A stretch of 64,000 bases of DNA from the NCBI RefSeq assembly GCF_000737575.1, contig NZ_CP006270.1, positions 499,163 to 563,162 on the forward strand, given 5' to 3'. This document shows positions 18,557 through 27,876 of the stretch, in pieces; position 1 is the stretch's first letter; every line of letters starts with the position of its first letter. The translations under genes were made by a program, and so were the position numbers. Under the pieces are notes generated by a model that did not search any database, had not been told where the DNA came from, and was given only the letters and a program-made list of their open reading frames with translations. The stretch comes from Synechococcus sp. KORDI-49. GTDB lineage: Bacteria; Cyanobacteriota; Cyanobacteriia; PCC-6307; Cyanobiaceae.

Positions 18557-18597
18557 GGAGCACAACATCTGATCCAGGCAAAGGGCTGGGGGCCATT

Positions 18598-18616
18598 CGG
18601 TTAAGGGTGGTCTAAC
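18598..18616 (-). promoter_or_regulatory. Pho-box-like pair upstream of the CRP-family gene
   Basis: On the minus strand GTTAGACC and CTTAACCG stand 11 bases apart start to start, the PhoB half-site spacing. The second matches the same octamer found in the pstS promoter. The first is a weak match. Confidence 0.35.
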
Positions 18617-18666
18617 GCTTGTCCAAGAATGAGAAAAGGGAATCGGACCACGGCCGGAAGGTCAAT

Positions 18667-18692
18667 AAAAAAGAGGGCCCGAAGGCCCTCTT
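18667..18692 (-). terminator. Intrinsic terminator of pstS
   Basis: On the minus strand AAGAGGGCC, loop TTCG, GGCCCTCTT, followed by T residues. A UUCG-type tetraloop and a perfect 9-base stem make it strong. It lies about 46 bases after the pstS stop. Confidence 0.9.
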
Positions 18693-18737
18693 GGTGATGA
18701 ACAAGACATCTCCCGAGGGAGCTGTTTCAGCTCAGAA

Positions 18738-19712
18738 TCACTGACCGATTTTGCTCACAGCGGCCTTGGCCTTGGCCAGGATGTCGCCCTTCAGGGGAAC
18801 AAAGCCCAGGGAAGGAGCCACGTTCTGAGCCTTGCTGCTCAGCATGTAGTTGAAGGCGTCTTGGACCACCTTGGCCTTGCCGCCGTTGCCGGTTTTGTAA
18901 GCCAGCACCCAGGTGAGGGTGGCGATGGGGTATGCGCCCTTGGCGGTGGGGTTGGGGTTCTTGCCAGCCAGATCCTTGTCGAGGGTGATGCCGTTCAGAG
19001 CACGGGCACCTGCAGCCACGGAGGGCTTCAGGAACTCACCGGACTTGTTCTGCAGAGCAGCGGCGACGACGTTGCCCTTGATGTAGGACTGGTTGACGTA
19101 ACCGATGGCGCCCAGGCGGTTCTGGATCACACCGGCGACACCGGAGTTGCCCTTGGCGCCGACGCCAGCAGGCCACTTGACGGATTTACCGGTACCCAGG
19201 GTCCAGGTGCTGGAGAAGGCCTGCATGGAGTTGGTGAAGGCCTTGGTGGTTCCGGATCCATCGGAACGGTGCACCCAGGTGATGGTGCCGGGCTGACAGC
19301 CGAGGTCTTGCCAGTTCCTGATTTTGCCCATGGCGACCTTGACGGCCTGCTCCTGGGTCAGCTTCAGATCGCAACCGGGCTTGTTGTACCCGAAGGCGAT
19401 GGTGCCACCGACCATGGGGATCTGAACGACGCCGCGCTTGACCTTGGCCATGTCCTTCTTCTTCATCGGGTCATCCGATGCACCGAAGTTCACGGTCTGG
19501 TCGATGAAAGCCTTGCGGCCGGAACCGGAACCAACAGCCTGGTAGTTGACCTGAGGACCACCTTCCTTGGCCAGAGTGGCGAACCAACGCTGATAAATCT
19601 TGGCGGGGAAAGATGCACCGGCACCGTTCAGCTTTTCAGCAGCGGATGCAGACATGCCAGCCCCAAGGGCGAGCACGGAAGAGAAGAGAAGAGCCTTCTT
19701 AGCGAAGCTCAT
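18738..19712 (-). CDS. pstS: Phosphate ABC transporter substrate-binding protein (PstS/SphX type)
   Basis: Periplasmic phosphate receptor, 324 residues. A signal peptide (MSFAKKALLFSSVLALGAGM, cleavage after SASA) precedes LNGAGASFPAKIYQRWF, which opens the family. Phosphate-contacting loops are visible as GSGSGRKAFI, GASDDPM and RSDGSGTTKAF. No pstA, pstB or pstC is adjacent, so this is a stand-alone high-affinity receptor gene, as commonly seen in marine picocyanobacteria with several pstS copies. A Pho-box-like triplet lies 45-74 bases upstream, and a strong terminator follows. The gene for a CRP/FNR regulator is next on the same strand. Confidence 0.95.
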   Translation of the reverse strand: MSFAKKALLFSSVLALGAGMSASAAEKLNGAGASFPAKIYQRWFATLAKEGGPQVNYQAVGSGSGRKAFIDQTVNFGASDDPMKKKDMAKVKRGVVQIPMVGGTIAFGYNKPGCDLKLTQEQAVKVAMGKIRNWQDLGCQPGTITWVHRSDGSGTTKAFTNSMQAFSSTWTLGTGKSVKWPAGVGAKGNSGVAGVIQNRLGAIGYVNQSYIKGNVVAAALQNKSGEFLKPSVAAGARALNGITLDKDLAGKNPNPTAKGAYPIATLTWVLAYKTGNGGKAKVVQDAFNYMLSSKAQNVAPSLGFVPLKGDILAKAKAAVSKIGQ

Positions 19713-19756
19713 GAGAGGCCTAGGGAGAAACTGGCGACCTAGGAGTAGCTAATCAG

Positions 19757-19786
19757 CGATAGATACGTCGTTAGGGAACGGTTAAG
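19757..19786 (-). promoter_or_regulatory. Pho-box-like triple repeat in the pstS promoter
   Basis: On the minus strand CTTAACCG, CCTAACGA and ATCTATCG follow one another with exact 3-base spacers (11-base periodicity). The first two match the cyanobacterial PhoB/SphR octamer well and the third weakly. It ends 45 bases before the pstS ATG, suitable for an activator replacing the -35 element. Confidence 0.7.
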
Positions 19787-19838
19787 GATCTACGAATTCC
19801 CAGGAGCGGAGTAGGTTCTTGCTCGTTTCAACGTTGAC

Positions 19839-20117
19839 TCAGCACCGGCCGTTGGTGTGATCCGAGGTCTTTGCTGTCTGTAATCGGGTGGACACTGAAT
19901 AGCAATCAAGCCAACGGTTGACCCGCTGTCGATGAGTCGGAGGGACCTCCTCGATCAGTTGCGACAACTCCTGGGCACCCATCCGACGCAAGGCGCGGAC
20001 ATCAACATGCCAGAGAGCCTCCGCTTCCCTGATCAGGCGAGCCCAGGTGCGTACCTGCTGCCATTGACGCAGGCGACAGCGCAGGGGTCGGGTCTGATGG
20101 TGGATGAAAGCGGCCAT
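19839..20117 (-). CDS. Conserved-looking hypothetical, Arg/Trp-rich
   Basis: Starting at the ATG at 20117 the frame codes for 92 residues (MAAFIHHQTRPLRCRLRQWQ). The chain is basic and helix-prone, with REAEALWHVDVRALRRMGAQELSQ and a WLDCYSVSTRLQTA end. No known domain was recognised. It fills the space between the pstS promoter and the exonuclease gene on the same strand, and no competing frame looks better. A longer start to 20294 is unlikely. It could be a small regulator or a non-coding stretch. Confidence 0.45.
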   Translation of the reverse strand: MAAFIHHQTRPLRCRLRQWQQVRTWARLIREAEALWHVDVRALRRMGAQELSQLIEEVPPTHRQRVNRWLDCYSVSTRLQTAKTSDHTNGRC

Positions 20118-20199
20118 GGCAACACCCTGATCAAGCCGACGGCCCTGATCTGAAAACACCCCAGTGGCTTCGGAGTGCTGAAGCAAAAGCGTTGAGTTG

Positions 20200-20973
20200 T
20201 CAGGCAGACAGGCGGTCTGGAACGACCTCCACCGGCACGACAGCGAAAGGAAGCTCGGCCTCTTCACGACGGGTGAGCCTGCGGGTCCAGGCACCCTTCA
20301 CCGGATCATTCCAGCGGAACCCTGCCTCGCGGGCGAGATGACGATCATCGAAGGACACCCTGGCGCGCACCAGGCGTCGCGGCTCCAGAGCTTGGGCGAT
20401 CAACTGCTCGAGATCTTCACAGCGCTGAAACACCTCAGCCAGATAGATGCAGTCCGTCAGGGCCCGGTGAGCCGCCCACACCGGAATGCCGTAGGCGAGT
20501 GCGAGATCCCGCACCGACGGACGTGCACGGAGCTGACGCTCGGCAGGCCAGCGCACATCCTCCATGGTGCAGAGCCACGGATGGGACACCGCGGGAAGAA
20601 GACCCTGGCCGAACCACTGTCGATCAAAGGCGGCGTTGTGAGCCACGAGCAGATCGGCTGCCTCGAGAAGGCTCTGGAAATACCGCATCGCCTCCTTCCA
20701 TGGCTGGGGCAGGCGCGTCACAGCCGCGGGAATGCGATTGATGACCTCGGCGGCGTTGCTCTCCACGGGCAGCAGAAAGGACTGCTGGGCGAGAACGGCC
20801 CGGGACGGAACCGAGAACAGAATCACCCCCAGCTCGAGACACTGATCCAGCTCCGGATCCAGTCCCGTCGTCTCGGTGTCGATGATCAGCAGAGACGTCG
20901 GTCCTGCAGGCCCGGGATCAGGGTCGGAGAACCCTCCGAGCAGATCCAGCTGACCAGAGGCGAGATCTCCCAT
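20200..20973 (-). CDS. DnaQ-type 3'-5' exonuclease (DEDDh)
   Basis: Exonuclease of the DNA polymerase III epsilon superfamily, 257 residues. Motif I is IIDTETTGLDPE (about 29-40), motif II HNAAFDRQWF, and motif III HRALTDCIYLAEVF with the His and Asp of DEDDh enzymes. The final 60 residues (SFDDRHLAREAGFRWNDPVKG and on) form an extra domain like those seen on some cyanobacterial exonucleases, possibly nucleic-acid binding. It may proofread for DnaE, which lacks a proofreading module, or act in repair or RNA turnover. Divergent from prxQ with an 84-base gap. Confidence 0.85.
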   Translation of the reverse strand: MGDLASGQLDLLGGFSDPDPGPAGPTSLLIIDTETTGLDPELDQCLELGVILFSVPSRAVLAQQSFLLPVESNAAEVINRIPAAVTRLPQPWKEAMRYFQSLLEAADLLVAHNAAFDRQWFGQGLLPAVSHPWLCTMEDVRWPAERQLRARPSVRDLALAYGIPVWAAHRALTDCIYLAEVFQRCEDLEQLIAQALEPRRLVRARVSFDDRHLAREAGFRWNDPVKGAWTRRLTRREEAELPFAVVPVEVVPDRLSA

Positions 20974-21057
20974 TCCGACAAGCCTTGCAGAATGATCTGA
21001 TTGTCACTCCCGGGGCAAGCGCCCGATTCCTAGGCTCATCGCTGCGGAAGTGTCTGA

Positions 21058-21522
21058 ATGTCCCTCGGTGTCGGTGACCGGATCCCCACCTTCGAACTGG
21101 CGGATCAGAACGGCGATCGCCACTCCAGCGCCTCACTGGGGGGACGCAGCCTGGTGCTGTTCTTCTATCCGAAGGACGACACCCCGGGATGCACCCTGCA
21201 GGCCTGCAGCTTCCGAGACAATCACTCCGAGCTTCGGGAGCTGGGCGCTCTGGTCTGGGGGGTCAGCGGCGATGACACCATCAGCCATCGTCGATTCGCC
21301 AACCGCCACAACCTGCCTTTCCCACTCCTCAGTGATCCCGGCAACACGCTGCGCCGGCGCTTCGGAGTGCCCCGCAGCATGGGTCTGTTCCCAGGCCGGG
21401 TGACTTACGTGATCGACGGAGACGGACTCATCCGGCATCGGTTCGACAACCTGCTGGATGGTCCAGCCCATGTCCGTGAGGCGCATCGCATCCTGAACGA
21501 CCTGGCCGGATCACGGGCATGA
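21058..21522 (+). CDS. prxQ: Peroxiredoxin, BCP/PrxQ type
   Basis: Thiol peroxidase of 154 residues that removes hydrogen and alkyl peroxides with electrons from thioredoxin. The active-site segment LFFYPKDDTPGCTLQAC has the peroxidatic Cys45 and, five residues later, the resolving Cys50, the spacing that defines PrxQ. The FPLLSDPG and TYVIDGDGLIRH strands match the thioredoxin fold. The stop overlaps the ATG of the DUF1350 gene by four bases, so they are coupled. Confidence 0.92.
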   Translation: MSLGVGDRIPTFELADQNGDRHSSASLGGRSLVLFFYPKDDTPGCTLQACSFRDNHSELRELGALVWGVSGDDTISHRRFANRHNLPFPLLSDPGNTLRRRFGVPRSMGLFPGRVTYVIDGDGLIRHRFDNLLDGPAHVREAHRILNDLAGSRA

Positions 21523-22253
21523 GTGACACCTGGCGTCAGCTGGGATCGATCTGGCAGCTCAGGCCCCCCCGTCCGCGGGCGCTGGTCGAGTTCATCGGCG
21601 GCAGCTATCTGGCGGCCACGCCGCAGTTGAGCTATCGGCGTCTTCTGGAAGGTCTGGTAGCCCGAGACGTCGCGGTTCATGCCTGGTCGTACGTCCCGGG
21701 CTTCGACCATCAGAGCCAGGCACGCCAGGCCTGGAGCGATCTGCGAACAGCCCGTCGCCACCTCGAGGAGCGCAGCGGCCGGCTGCCACCGCCGCTGCGC
21801 CTCGGCCACAGCCTGGGTTGCAAACTGCACCTGCTGGCTCCCGATGGCGGCCGCGGCAGCTGTGGGCTGGTCGCCCTCAGTTTCAACAACTTCGAAGCGG
21901 ATCGATCCATTCCCCTGCTCGGAGACATCGCCCCACGCCTGGGAGTGGAGACGGAATTCAGCCCGGGACCGGCGGAGACCCTGCGGCTGATCAGCCGCCA
22001 CTATCTGCAACCGCGCAATCTGGTGGTGCGCTTCGGCAGCGATGGGCTCGACCAGAGTGAAGAGCTGATTCCGGCACTGAATCAGCGCAGCGACGATGCC
22101 ACGGTGTTCCAGCAGCTTCCTGGGGACCACCTGACCCCAGCCAGCGCCGGACTTCGGCGCAGCCTGCTGGGGGCCTGGGCCGATGATCCGAAGCGGGCCG
22201 CCGTGCTGAGCAGGCTCACGACGACTGTCGCCGAATGGACGATGCCCGATTGA
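21519..22253 (+). CDS. DUF1350 family protein (alpha/beta-hydrolase-like)
   Basis: 244 residues. The LVEFIGGSYLAATPQLSYRRLLEGL opening, VPGFDHQSQA and RLGHSLGCKLHLLAP match DUF1350, a family found in cyanobacteria and plastids. The GHSLG segment resembles the nucleophile elbow of alpha/beta hydrolases, with the serine in place, and PGDHLTPAS near residue 205 could supply the catalytic histidine. The substrate is unknown. Coupled to prxQ upstream; its stop is adjacent to the stop of convergent acs. Confidence 0.8.
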   Translation: MSDTWRQLGSIWQLRPPRPRALVEFIGGSYLAATPQLSYRRLLEGLVARDVAVHAWSYVPGFDHQSQARQAWSDLRTARRHLEERSGRLPPPLRLGHSLGCKLHLLAPDGGRGSCGLVALSFNNFEADRSIPLLGDIAPRLGVETEFSPGPAETLRLISRHYLQPRNLVVRFGSDGLDQSEELIPALNQRSDDATVFQQLPGDHLTPASAGLRRSLLGAWADDPKRAAVLSRLTTTVAEWTMPD

Positions 22254-24227
22254 TCAGGCGCGCAGGCGGTCCAGCACGGAGCGGTCCTCCAGGGTGCTGG
22301 TGTCGCCGCTGACCTCCTGACCTGCCGCCAGGGCACGCAGGATCCGACGCATGATCTTGCCGCTGCGGGTTTTCGGCAAAGCATCGCTGCAGCGAATCTC
22401 ATCCGGCCGTGCGATCGGGCCGATCTCCGATCCCACATGCGCTCTGAGCTGCTTGATCAGATCACCCGACGACTCGCGCCCCGCCTCCAGGGTGACGAAA
22501 GCAACGATGCCCTCACCCTTGAGGTCATCGGGACGCCCCACGACAGCGGCTTCCGCCACCGCGGGATGGCTCACCAGAGCTGACTCGATTTCCATCGTGC
22601 CGAGGCGGTGACCGGAGACGTTGATCACGTCATCCACCCGGCCCATCACCCAGAAATAACCGTCGGCATCGCGGCGAGCACCATCGCCAGCGAAATAGAG
22701 GTACGACCCATCCGCGGGGCGGATGTGCTCCCAGTAGCTCTCGCGAAAGCGCTGAGGGTTGCCATGCACCGTGCGCATCATTCCGGGCCAGGGGGTCCGC
22801 ACCGCCAGATACCCACCTTCATCAGGCCCGCAGCTGTTGCCTTCGGCATCGACGATGTCGGCCTGAATGCCTGGCAGCGGCAGGGTGGCGGATCCCGGCT
22901 TGGTGGGGGTAGCGCCCGGGAGGGGGCTGATCATCACCCCACCGGTTTCCGTCTGCCACCAGGTGTCGACAATCGGGCAGCGGTTGCCACCGATCACGTC
23001 TCGGTACCACATCCAGGCCTCGGGATTGATCGGCTCTCCCACCGTTCCCAGCAGACGCAGGCTGCTCATGTCGAATTGATCCGGCACGTCCCTGCCGTTC
23101 TTCATGAAGGCTCGGATCGCCGTGGGGGCGGTGTAGAAGATCGTGATCCCATGCTTCTGGATCAGCTCCCAGAAGGCCCCGGGCTTGGAGGGGCGCGGCG
23201 CTCCCTCGTACATCACCGTGGTGGCGCCGTTGGACAGCGGGCCGTAGACGATGTAGCTGTGGCCGGTGATCCAACCCACATCAGCCGTACACCAGAAGAC
23301 ATCCTCATCCCGGATGTCGAAGATCCACTGGAAGGTGAGGTGAGCCCAGAGGTTGTAGCCGGCAGTGGTGTGCACCACCCCCTTCGGCTTGCCGGTGGAA
23401 CCGGAGGTGTAGAGCACAAACAGCCGGTCTTCACTGGCCATCGGTTCAGCTGGGCAGACGTTGCTCTGCCCAGCCACCAGCTCATGCCACCACAGGTCAC
23501 GGCCTTCCACCATCTCGACCGGTTGCTTGGTGCGCTGCACCACCAGAACTCCGCTCACCGACGGACAGGCACCACCGGCGAGAGCGGCATCCACAGCCGG
23601 TTTCAGGGAGACGGGCTTGTCCTTGCGGAATCCGCCGTCTGCCGTGATCACCGCCTTGACCTCCCCGTCGATCAGCCGATCCCGCAGAGCCTCGGCAGAG
23701 AAGCCACCGAAGACCACGGAATGCGGGGCACCGATGCGAGCGCAGGCGAGCATGGCGATGGCCGCTTCTGGAACCATCGGCATGTAGAGGGCCACCAGAT
23801 CGCCCTTGCCGATTCCCATCGCCCGCAGAGCGTTCGCGGCCTTGCACACCTCAGCGTGCAGTTCGCTGTAAGTGAAACGCCGGACATCGCCGGGCTCTCC
23901 CTCCCAGATCAATGCCGTCTTGGCCGCGGTGGGACCCTCGAGGTGTCGGTCCAGACAGTTGAAGGAAAGATTGGTGGTGCCGCCCTCGAACCAGCGGGCG
24001 AACGGGGCATCGCTCCAATCGAGAACGGTGTGAAAGGGCTCGAACCAGTGCAGCTCCCGACGCGCCGCATCTCCCCAGAAGCTGTCGGGATCTTGCTTGG
24101 CCGCCTCCGCCATCGACCGATAGGCCTCGAGGCTGCCGATCCGCGCACCGGAAGCCAGCTCCGCCGGTGGGTCGAAGACTCTCTGCTCCTGAAGCACGCT
24201 TTCGATGGTTGTCTTGGAGTCGGTCAC
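22254..24227 (-). CDS. acs: Acetyl-coenzyme A synthetase
   Basis: Activates acetate to acetyl-CoA through acetyl-AMP. At 657 residues the length is standard. The adenylation core motif [19 protein letters not shown] lies around residue 275. WWQTETGG and the [20 protein letters not shown] hinge follow. The conserved [11 protein letters not shown] near residue 624 holds the lysine controlled by acetylation in related enzymes. The gene is alone on the minus strand, with about 100 bases to the divergent HAD hydrolase gene for promoters. Confidence 0.96.
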   Translation of the reverse strand: MTDSKTTIESVLQEQRVFDPPAELASGARIGSLEAYRSMAEAAKQDPDSFWGDAARRELHWFEPFHTVLDWSDAPFARWFEGGTTNLSFNCLDRHLEGPTAAKTALIWEGEPGDVRRFTYSELHAEVCKAANALRAMGIGKGDLVALYMPMVPEAAIAMLACARIGAPHSVVFGGFSAEALRDRLIDGEVKAVITADGGFRKDKPVSLKPAVDAALAGGACPSVSGVLVVQRTKQPVEMVEGRDLWWHELVAGQSNVCPAEPMASEDRLFVLYTSGSTGKPKGVVHTTAGYNLWAHLTFQWIFDIRDEDVFWCTADVGWITGHSYIVYGPLSNGATTVMYEGAPRPSKPGAFWELIQKHGITIFYTAPTAIRAFMKNGRDVPDQFDMSSLRLLGTVGEPINPEAWMWYRDVIGGNRCPIVDTWWQTETGGVMISPLPGATPTKPGSATLPLPGIQADIVDAEGNSCGPDEGGYLAVRTPWPGMMRTVHGNPQRFRESYWEHIRPADGSYLYFAGDGARRDADGYFWVMGRVDDVINVSGHRLGTMEIESALVSHPAVAEAAVVGRPDDLKGEGIVAFVTLEAGRESSGDLIKQLRAHVGSEIGPIARPDEIRCSDALPKTRSGKIMRRILRALAAGQEVSGDTSTLEDRSVLDRLRA

Positions 24228-24330
24228 AGCAGGCGAGGACAGCGCAGCTCGCCCCGCAGGCTAAAGAGGTCATCGCCTCACGATCCGGCTCCCGTATCAA
24301 ACCGTCGGCAAGTTCCCCTGCCCCGAATGA

Positions 24331-24999
24331 ATGATGGTGATGCCATCCCGTCCCCTGGCCTGTCTGTTCGATCTGGATGGTCTGCTGCTCGACACCGAGC
24401 CACTGCACAGCAGGGGCTGGTCCGATGCAGCGGCCCATTTCGGCGGGAACCTGAACAGCGAACAGCTGCAGCAGCTCAAGGGACGGCGTCGGCATGACTG
24501 CGCTCGGCAGGTGAGTGCATGGCTGCCCGAACCGGTGGATCCGGACACTCTTCTCGCGGTTCAGCAGCCGATCGTGCGGCAGCTGCTGCCCGAGGCCAGG
24601 GCTATGCCCGGAGCGGAAGCATTGGTGCAGTACTGCCATCAAGCTGGAATCGCCATGGCTCTGGTCACCAGCAGCGCTGAGAAGTCGGTGCTGTTCAAGT
24701 CAGCTCCCCATCCCTGGCTGACGCAGATCGGGATGCGGGTCTACGGAGATGATCCGGAGCTGAGCGCAGGGAAGCCTGATCCAGCGCCGTTCCAACTCGG
24801 CGCCGCAAGGCTGGGCATTCCCGTTGACCGTTGCTGGGCCCTGGAGGATTCCCAGGCAGGAACGGCATCGGCACTGGCCGCGGGGTGCCAGGTCTGGACG
24901 CTGAACGAATCACTGGGTACGTCGGAGATCGACGGAAACCCCGCTCGGATCAACAGCCTTGAGATTGTGCTCGAAACCTTGATCAGTACAGGCGACTGA
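24331..24999 (+). CDS. HAD-superfamily hydrolase (beta-phosphoglucomutase-like)
   Basis: 222-residue phosphatase or mutase. Motif I is FDLDGLLLDTEPLH with the nucleophile Asp and general acid Asp. The cap domain follows (about 20-85), then motif II VTSSAEKS, and motif III/IV GKPDPAPFQLGAARL and CWALEDSQAG. These place it in the PGMB/GS1 group of sugar-phosphate enzymes; the precise substrate is not readable. Several ATGs cluster at the start (24331, 24334, 24343). Its end overlaps the convergent sds gene by 17 bases. Confidence 0.85.
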   Translation: MMVMPSRPLACLFDLDGLLLDTEPLHSRGWSDAAAHFGGNLNSEQLQQLKGRRRHDCARQVSAWLPEPVDPDTLLAVQQPIVRQLLPEARAMPGAEALVQYCHQAGIAMALVTSSAEKSVLFKSAPHPWLTQIGMRVYGDDPELSAGKPDPAPFQLGAARLGIPVDRCWALEDSQAGTASALAAGCQVWTLNESLGTSEIDGNPARINSLEIVLETLISTGD

Positions 25000-25954
25000 G
25001 CACGAAATCAGGCAACTCCAGCAGTGCGCGTTTGCAATCCGATTCCGGCAGCCAGGCAAGAGACTCCCGGGATTCGCGGGCGAAGGTCTCAGCCAGTTCA
25101 CGGCTGCGTTCGATCGCACGGGAGGAGCGCACCATGGCGAGAGCGTCCTGTAGATCCGTTTCGCCGCTGAATTCCCGCTGGATAAGTGGTTTCAGACCCG
25201 GCTGTTCCTCCATGGCATAGAAGGTGGGAGCCGTGAGATAGCCGCTGGCCAGATCACTGGCAGCAGGCTTTCCGAGCTGCTGGTCGCTGCCGGTGAAATC
25301 AAGGATGTCGTCAACCACCTGGAAGGCGAGCCCGAGCTGACGACCGAACTGGTAAAGGCTGTCGAGCTGGATTTCATTGCAGCCACTCAGCACCCCCGCG
25401 GCACGGGAACTGTTGGCAATCAGCGAAGCGGTTTTGCAGTAGCTCTTCTCGAGATAGGTCTCGAAACCCTGAGCCGTGTCGTACCGGAACAGACCTTGCT
25501 TCACCTCACCGTCCGCCAGATCCATGATCACCCGGCTGAGCAGTTTCACGACGTCGAGATCGTCGAGATTGGCCAGATGCCAGCTGGCCTGTGCAAAAAG
25601 AAAGTCTCCGGCGAGAACAGCGACCCTGGCATCGAAGCGGCTGTGGACGGTGGCCACACCACGCCGCGTGGACGCTTCATCCACGACATCGTCATGCACC
25701 AGTGACGCGGTGTGGATCATCTCGGTGATCTCCGCCAGTCGGCGATGGCGGGGGGACAACTCGCCACCGGCCGCCAGAGAACGCGAGATCAGCAACACGA
25801 TCCCAGGCCGGAGTCGCTTGCCTCCCGCACTGAAGAGATGTTCTGCAGCAGCCTGAAGAATCGGATGACCGGCTCCGATCAGACTGCGCAGGTCTCCGAG
25901 CAGGGTCTCGAGATCCTTCTCGACCGGTTCCAGCAGCTCGGTGACGGTGATCAT
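24983..25954 (-). CDS. sds: Long-chain all-trans polyprenyl (solanesyl-type) diphosphate synthase
   Basis: Makes the isoprenoid tail of plastoquinone and phylloquinone by repeated condensation of isopentenyl diphosphate. The ATG at 25954 (MITVTELLEPVEKDLETLL) gives 323 residues; the frame continues upstream, but those residues lie in the region before murI and have no homology. The first aspartate-rich motif is DDVVD (88-92) and the second DDILD (215-219), with GGKRLRP as the substrate-binding loop. The quinone link fits with menB and menD later in the window. murI ends 22 bases upstream. Confidence 0.92.
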   Translation of the reverse strand: MITVTELLEPVEKDLETLLGDLRSLIGAGHPILQAAAEHLFSAGGKRLRPGIVLLISRSLAAGGELSPRHRRLAEITEMIHTASLVHDDVVDEASTRRGVATVHSRFDARVAVLAGDFLFAQASWHLANLDDLDVVKLLSRVIMDLADGEVKQGLFRYDTAQGFETYLEKSYCKTASLIANSSRAAGVLSGCNEIQLDSLYQFGRQLGLAFQVVDDILDFTGSDQQLGKPAASDLASGYLTAPTFYAMEEQPGLKPLIQREFSGETDLQDALAMVRSSRAIERSRELAETFARESRESLAWLPESDCKRALLELPDFVLSRLY

Positions 25955-25976
25955 GAAACCCCTCGGCGCCGAGATC

Positions 25977-26780
25977 CTAGTGGCCCTTCTCTCGGGACCG
26001 CAGCACGACCTCATGGACCAGAGGCCGCTCTCCAAGCCAGGGAGCGGCACGATCCGCGAAACCCTCGCCATCCGCCGTGACGCAGAAGCGGCAGCGTTCC
26101 AAAGCCGATCGGCCTGAGCTCAGCGGTTGCGCCGTCCCGAGGACGGCATCGAGTTCCCGGGCCACCCCCACCGCAGGATCGATCAGCTCGACGGTCTCCG
26201 GCAGCAGCTCCGTCAGCAGCGGTGCCAGCAGGGGGTAGTGGGTGCAGCCCAGCACGATCGAGTCAACGGAGGCCTCCAGCAGCGGAGCGAGATAGGTCTC
26301 GGCGGCCTCTCTGAGCTCAGTGCAGGCAAAGTCCCCCCGTTCGATCAACGGCACGAAGGAGGGGCAGGCCTGCTCCACCACCAGCGTGCCCGGACGCGTC
26401 GCCTCGATGCAGCTGCGGTAGACGCCGGAGGCCGCCGTTGCAGCGGTTGCCAGCACGCCCACCCGGGAGGTCCGCACCATGGAGGACGCCGCTTCAATCA
26501 ACCCGATCACCGGTCCCGCCGCGACCGCTTCCGCCACATCCTTCGCCAGGGCATTGGTGGTGTTGCAGGCCATCACCACCGTTGAGACCTGTTGATCCCG
26601 CAGCCATCCCACCACTTCAGCGGCGATCTGGCGGAGCTCCTGGACGTCACGACCGCCGTAGGGAACACGGGCCGTATCTCCCAGATAGATGCAGCTGACG
26701 GCACCGTGGCGTTCAAGCACCCGCCTCAGCACCGTGAGACCTCCAAGGCCACTGTCGAACAGACCGAGCAGCGGCTTCAT
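25977..26780 (-). CDS. murI: Glutamate racemase
   Basis: Supplies D-glutamate for peptidoglycan. The 267-residue protein carries the two catalytic cysteines: Cys72 in VVMACNTTNAL and Cys179 in LGCTHYPLL. The FDSGLGGLTVLR opening holds the catalytic Asp and Ser. It overlaps the amidase gene upstream by four bases and precedes sds, forming an amidase-murI-sds run on the minus strand. Confidence 0.96.
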   Translation of the reverse strand: MKPLLGLFDSGLGGLTVLRRVLERHGAVSCIYLGDTARVPYGGRDVQELRQIAAEVVGWLRDQQVSTVVMACNTTNALAKDVAEAVAAGPVIGLIEAASSMVRTSRVGVLATAATAASGVYRSCIEATRPGTLVVEQACPSFVPLIERGDFACTELREAAETYLAPLLEASVDSIVLGCTHYPLLAPLLTELLPETVELIDPAVGVARELDAVLGTAQPLSSGRSALERCRFCVTADGEGFADRAAPWLGERPLVHEVVLRSREKGH

Positions 26781-27871
26781 CGCACCTCCCGGTTGAGGTA
26801 GTTGAGAATCCCTGCCGCCAGAGCCAGAGACAGGCGTCGTCGATGGGCCGCCTGGGCGAGCCGCGGAGCATCGATCTCACCGGTGACGAAACCCATCTCC
26901 ACCAGGGCGGAGGGCATCGTGGAACGCCGGATCACGAAGAAACGTCCCCGACGCACGCCCCGGTCGGGAGTGCCTGGAGAGACATCCATCATCTGCTGCT
27001 GCAGGTAGCCAGCCAGACGTCCGGAACGGGGATCTGAAAAGAAAAACGTCTCGATCCCGTTCACGTCGGGACGATCCATGCTGAGGGCATTCGCATGGAT
27101 GCTGACCAGCACGTTCGCGGCGGAGCGATTGGCGAGGTGAACCCTGGGAGGGAGATCCACATCCACTTCGGAACTGCGGGTCAGCCGAACATCGACACCT
27201 CTTGCCCGCAGCAGAGCTGCCACCTGCAACGAGACATCCAGCACCACATCCGTCTCCCGCAGACCGCCAATGCCGACGGCACCGGGATCAGGCCCCCCGT
27301 GACCTGGATCAATCACCACCCGGTAGCGGTTGAGGGGAACCATCGGCAGACCTGAGGGATCAACCGGCGTCCTGCTGGGCGCGAAGCGTCCGGTGGGTCT
27401 CCAGGCCGTGGCCCGACCACTGAGATCTCCCTCCCCCAGATCAGCCAGACCCTGGGTGGGCAAGCCGGTGAAGGCCAGCTCCCAGCGATCCGGAGCAGTA
27501 CCTCGCAACTGGAGCTGAGCTGGATCGAGCTCCACACCTGGGCGGAATTCGATCACCAGCCGCGTTGCACCGGACCGTGGTTTTCCAAGACGGATCTCCT
27601 TGACGGCGCCACGACCGAGCAGCTTGCGCGGGAAGCGAAGCTCACCGGGAAAGTCGATCCAGACCCGCGTGCCGCGGCCGTCACTCGGTTCCTGATAGAA
27701 GGCCTCCAGCCGTGCATTGCGAGCGGTGCGCAGCTGCAGCGTGCCTCGCTCGGTGAATGCCCAGGCGGACAAGGCGCTGGCTGCCCTGGCCGGCAGCGAC
27801 GGCAGCAGCAACGCCAACTGGAGCGCCGCTGCCACCAGGCAGGAGATTCGGCGGGATGACGCCGCTGCCAT
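26777..27871 (-). CDS. N-acetylmuramoyl-L-alanine amidase (AmiC type)
   Basis: Secreted zinc amidase that cuts the bond between MurNAc and L-Ala to separate cells. The 364-residue precursor has a signal peptide (hydrophobic to about residue 35), an AMIN-like beta domain (roughly 40-150) and an Amidase_3 domain. The zinc ligands are visible in VVIDPGHGGPDPGAVG, LRETDVVLDVSL (the Glu) and VSIHANAL. The catalytic Glu is in SALVEMGFVTGE. It overlaps murI by four bases, tying cell-wall synthesis to turnover. Confidence 0.92.
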   Translation of the reverse strand: MAAASSRRISCLVAAALQLALLLPSLPARAASALSAWAFTERGTLQLRTARNARLEAFYQEPSDGRGTRVWIDFPGELRFPRKLLGRGAVKEIRLGKPRSGATRLVIEFRPGVELDPAQLQLRGTAPDRWELAFTGLPTQGLADLGEGDLSGRATAWRPTGRFAPSRTPVDPSGLPMVPLNRYRVVIDPGHGGPDPGAVGIGGLRETDVVLDVSLQVAALLRARGVDVRLTRSSEVDVDLPPRVHLANRSAANVLVSIHANALSMDRPDVNGIETFFFSDPRSGRLAGYLQQQMMDVSPGTPDRGVRRGRFFVIRRSTMPSALVEMGFVTGEIDAPRLAQAAHRRRLSLALAAGILNYLNREVR

Positions 27872-27876
27872 CGGAC

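Noticed and set aside
22608-24497. A 629-residue plus-strand frame
   Set aside because: Antisense to acs; no domain and low-complexity composition.
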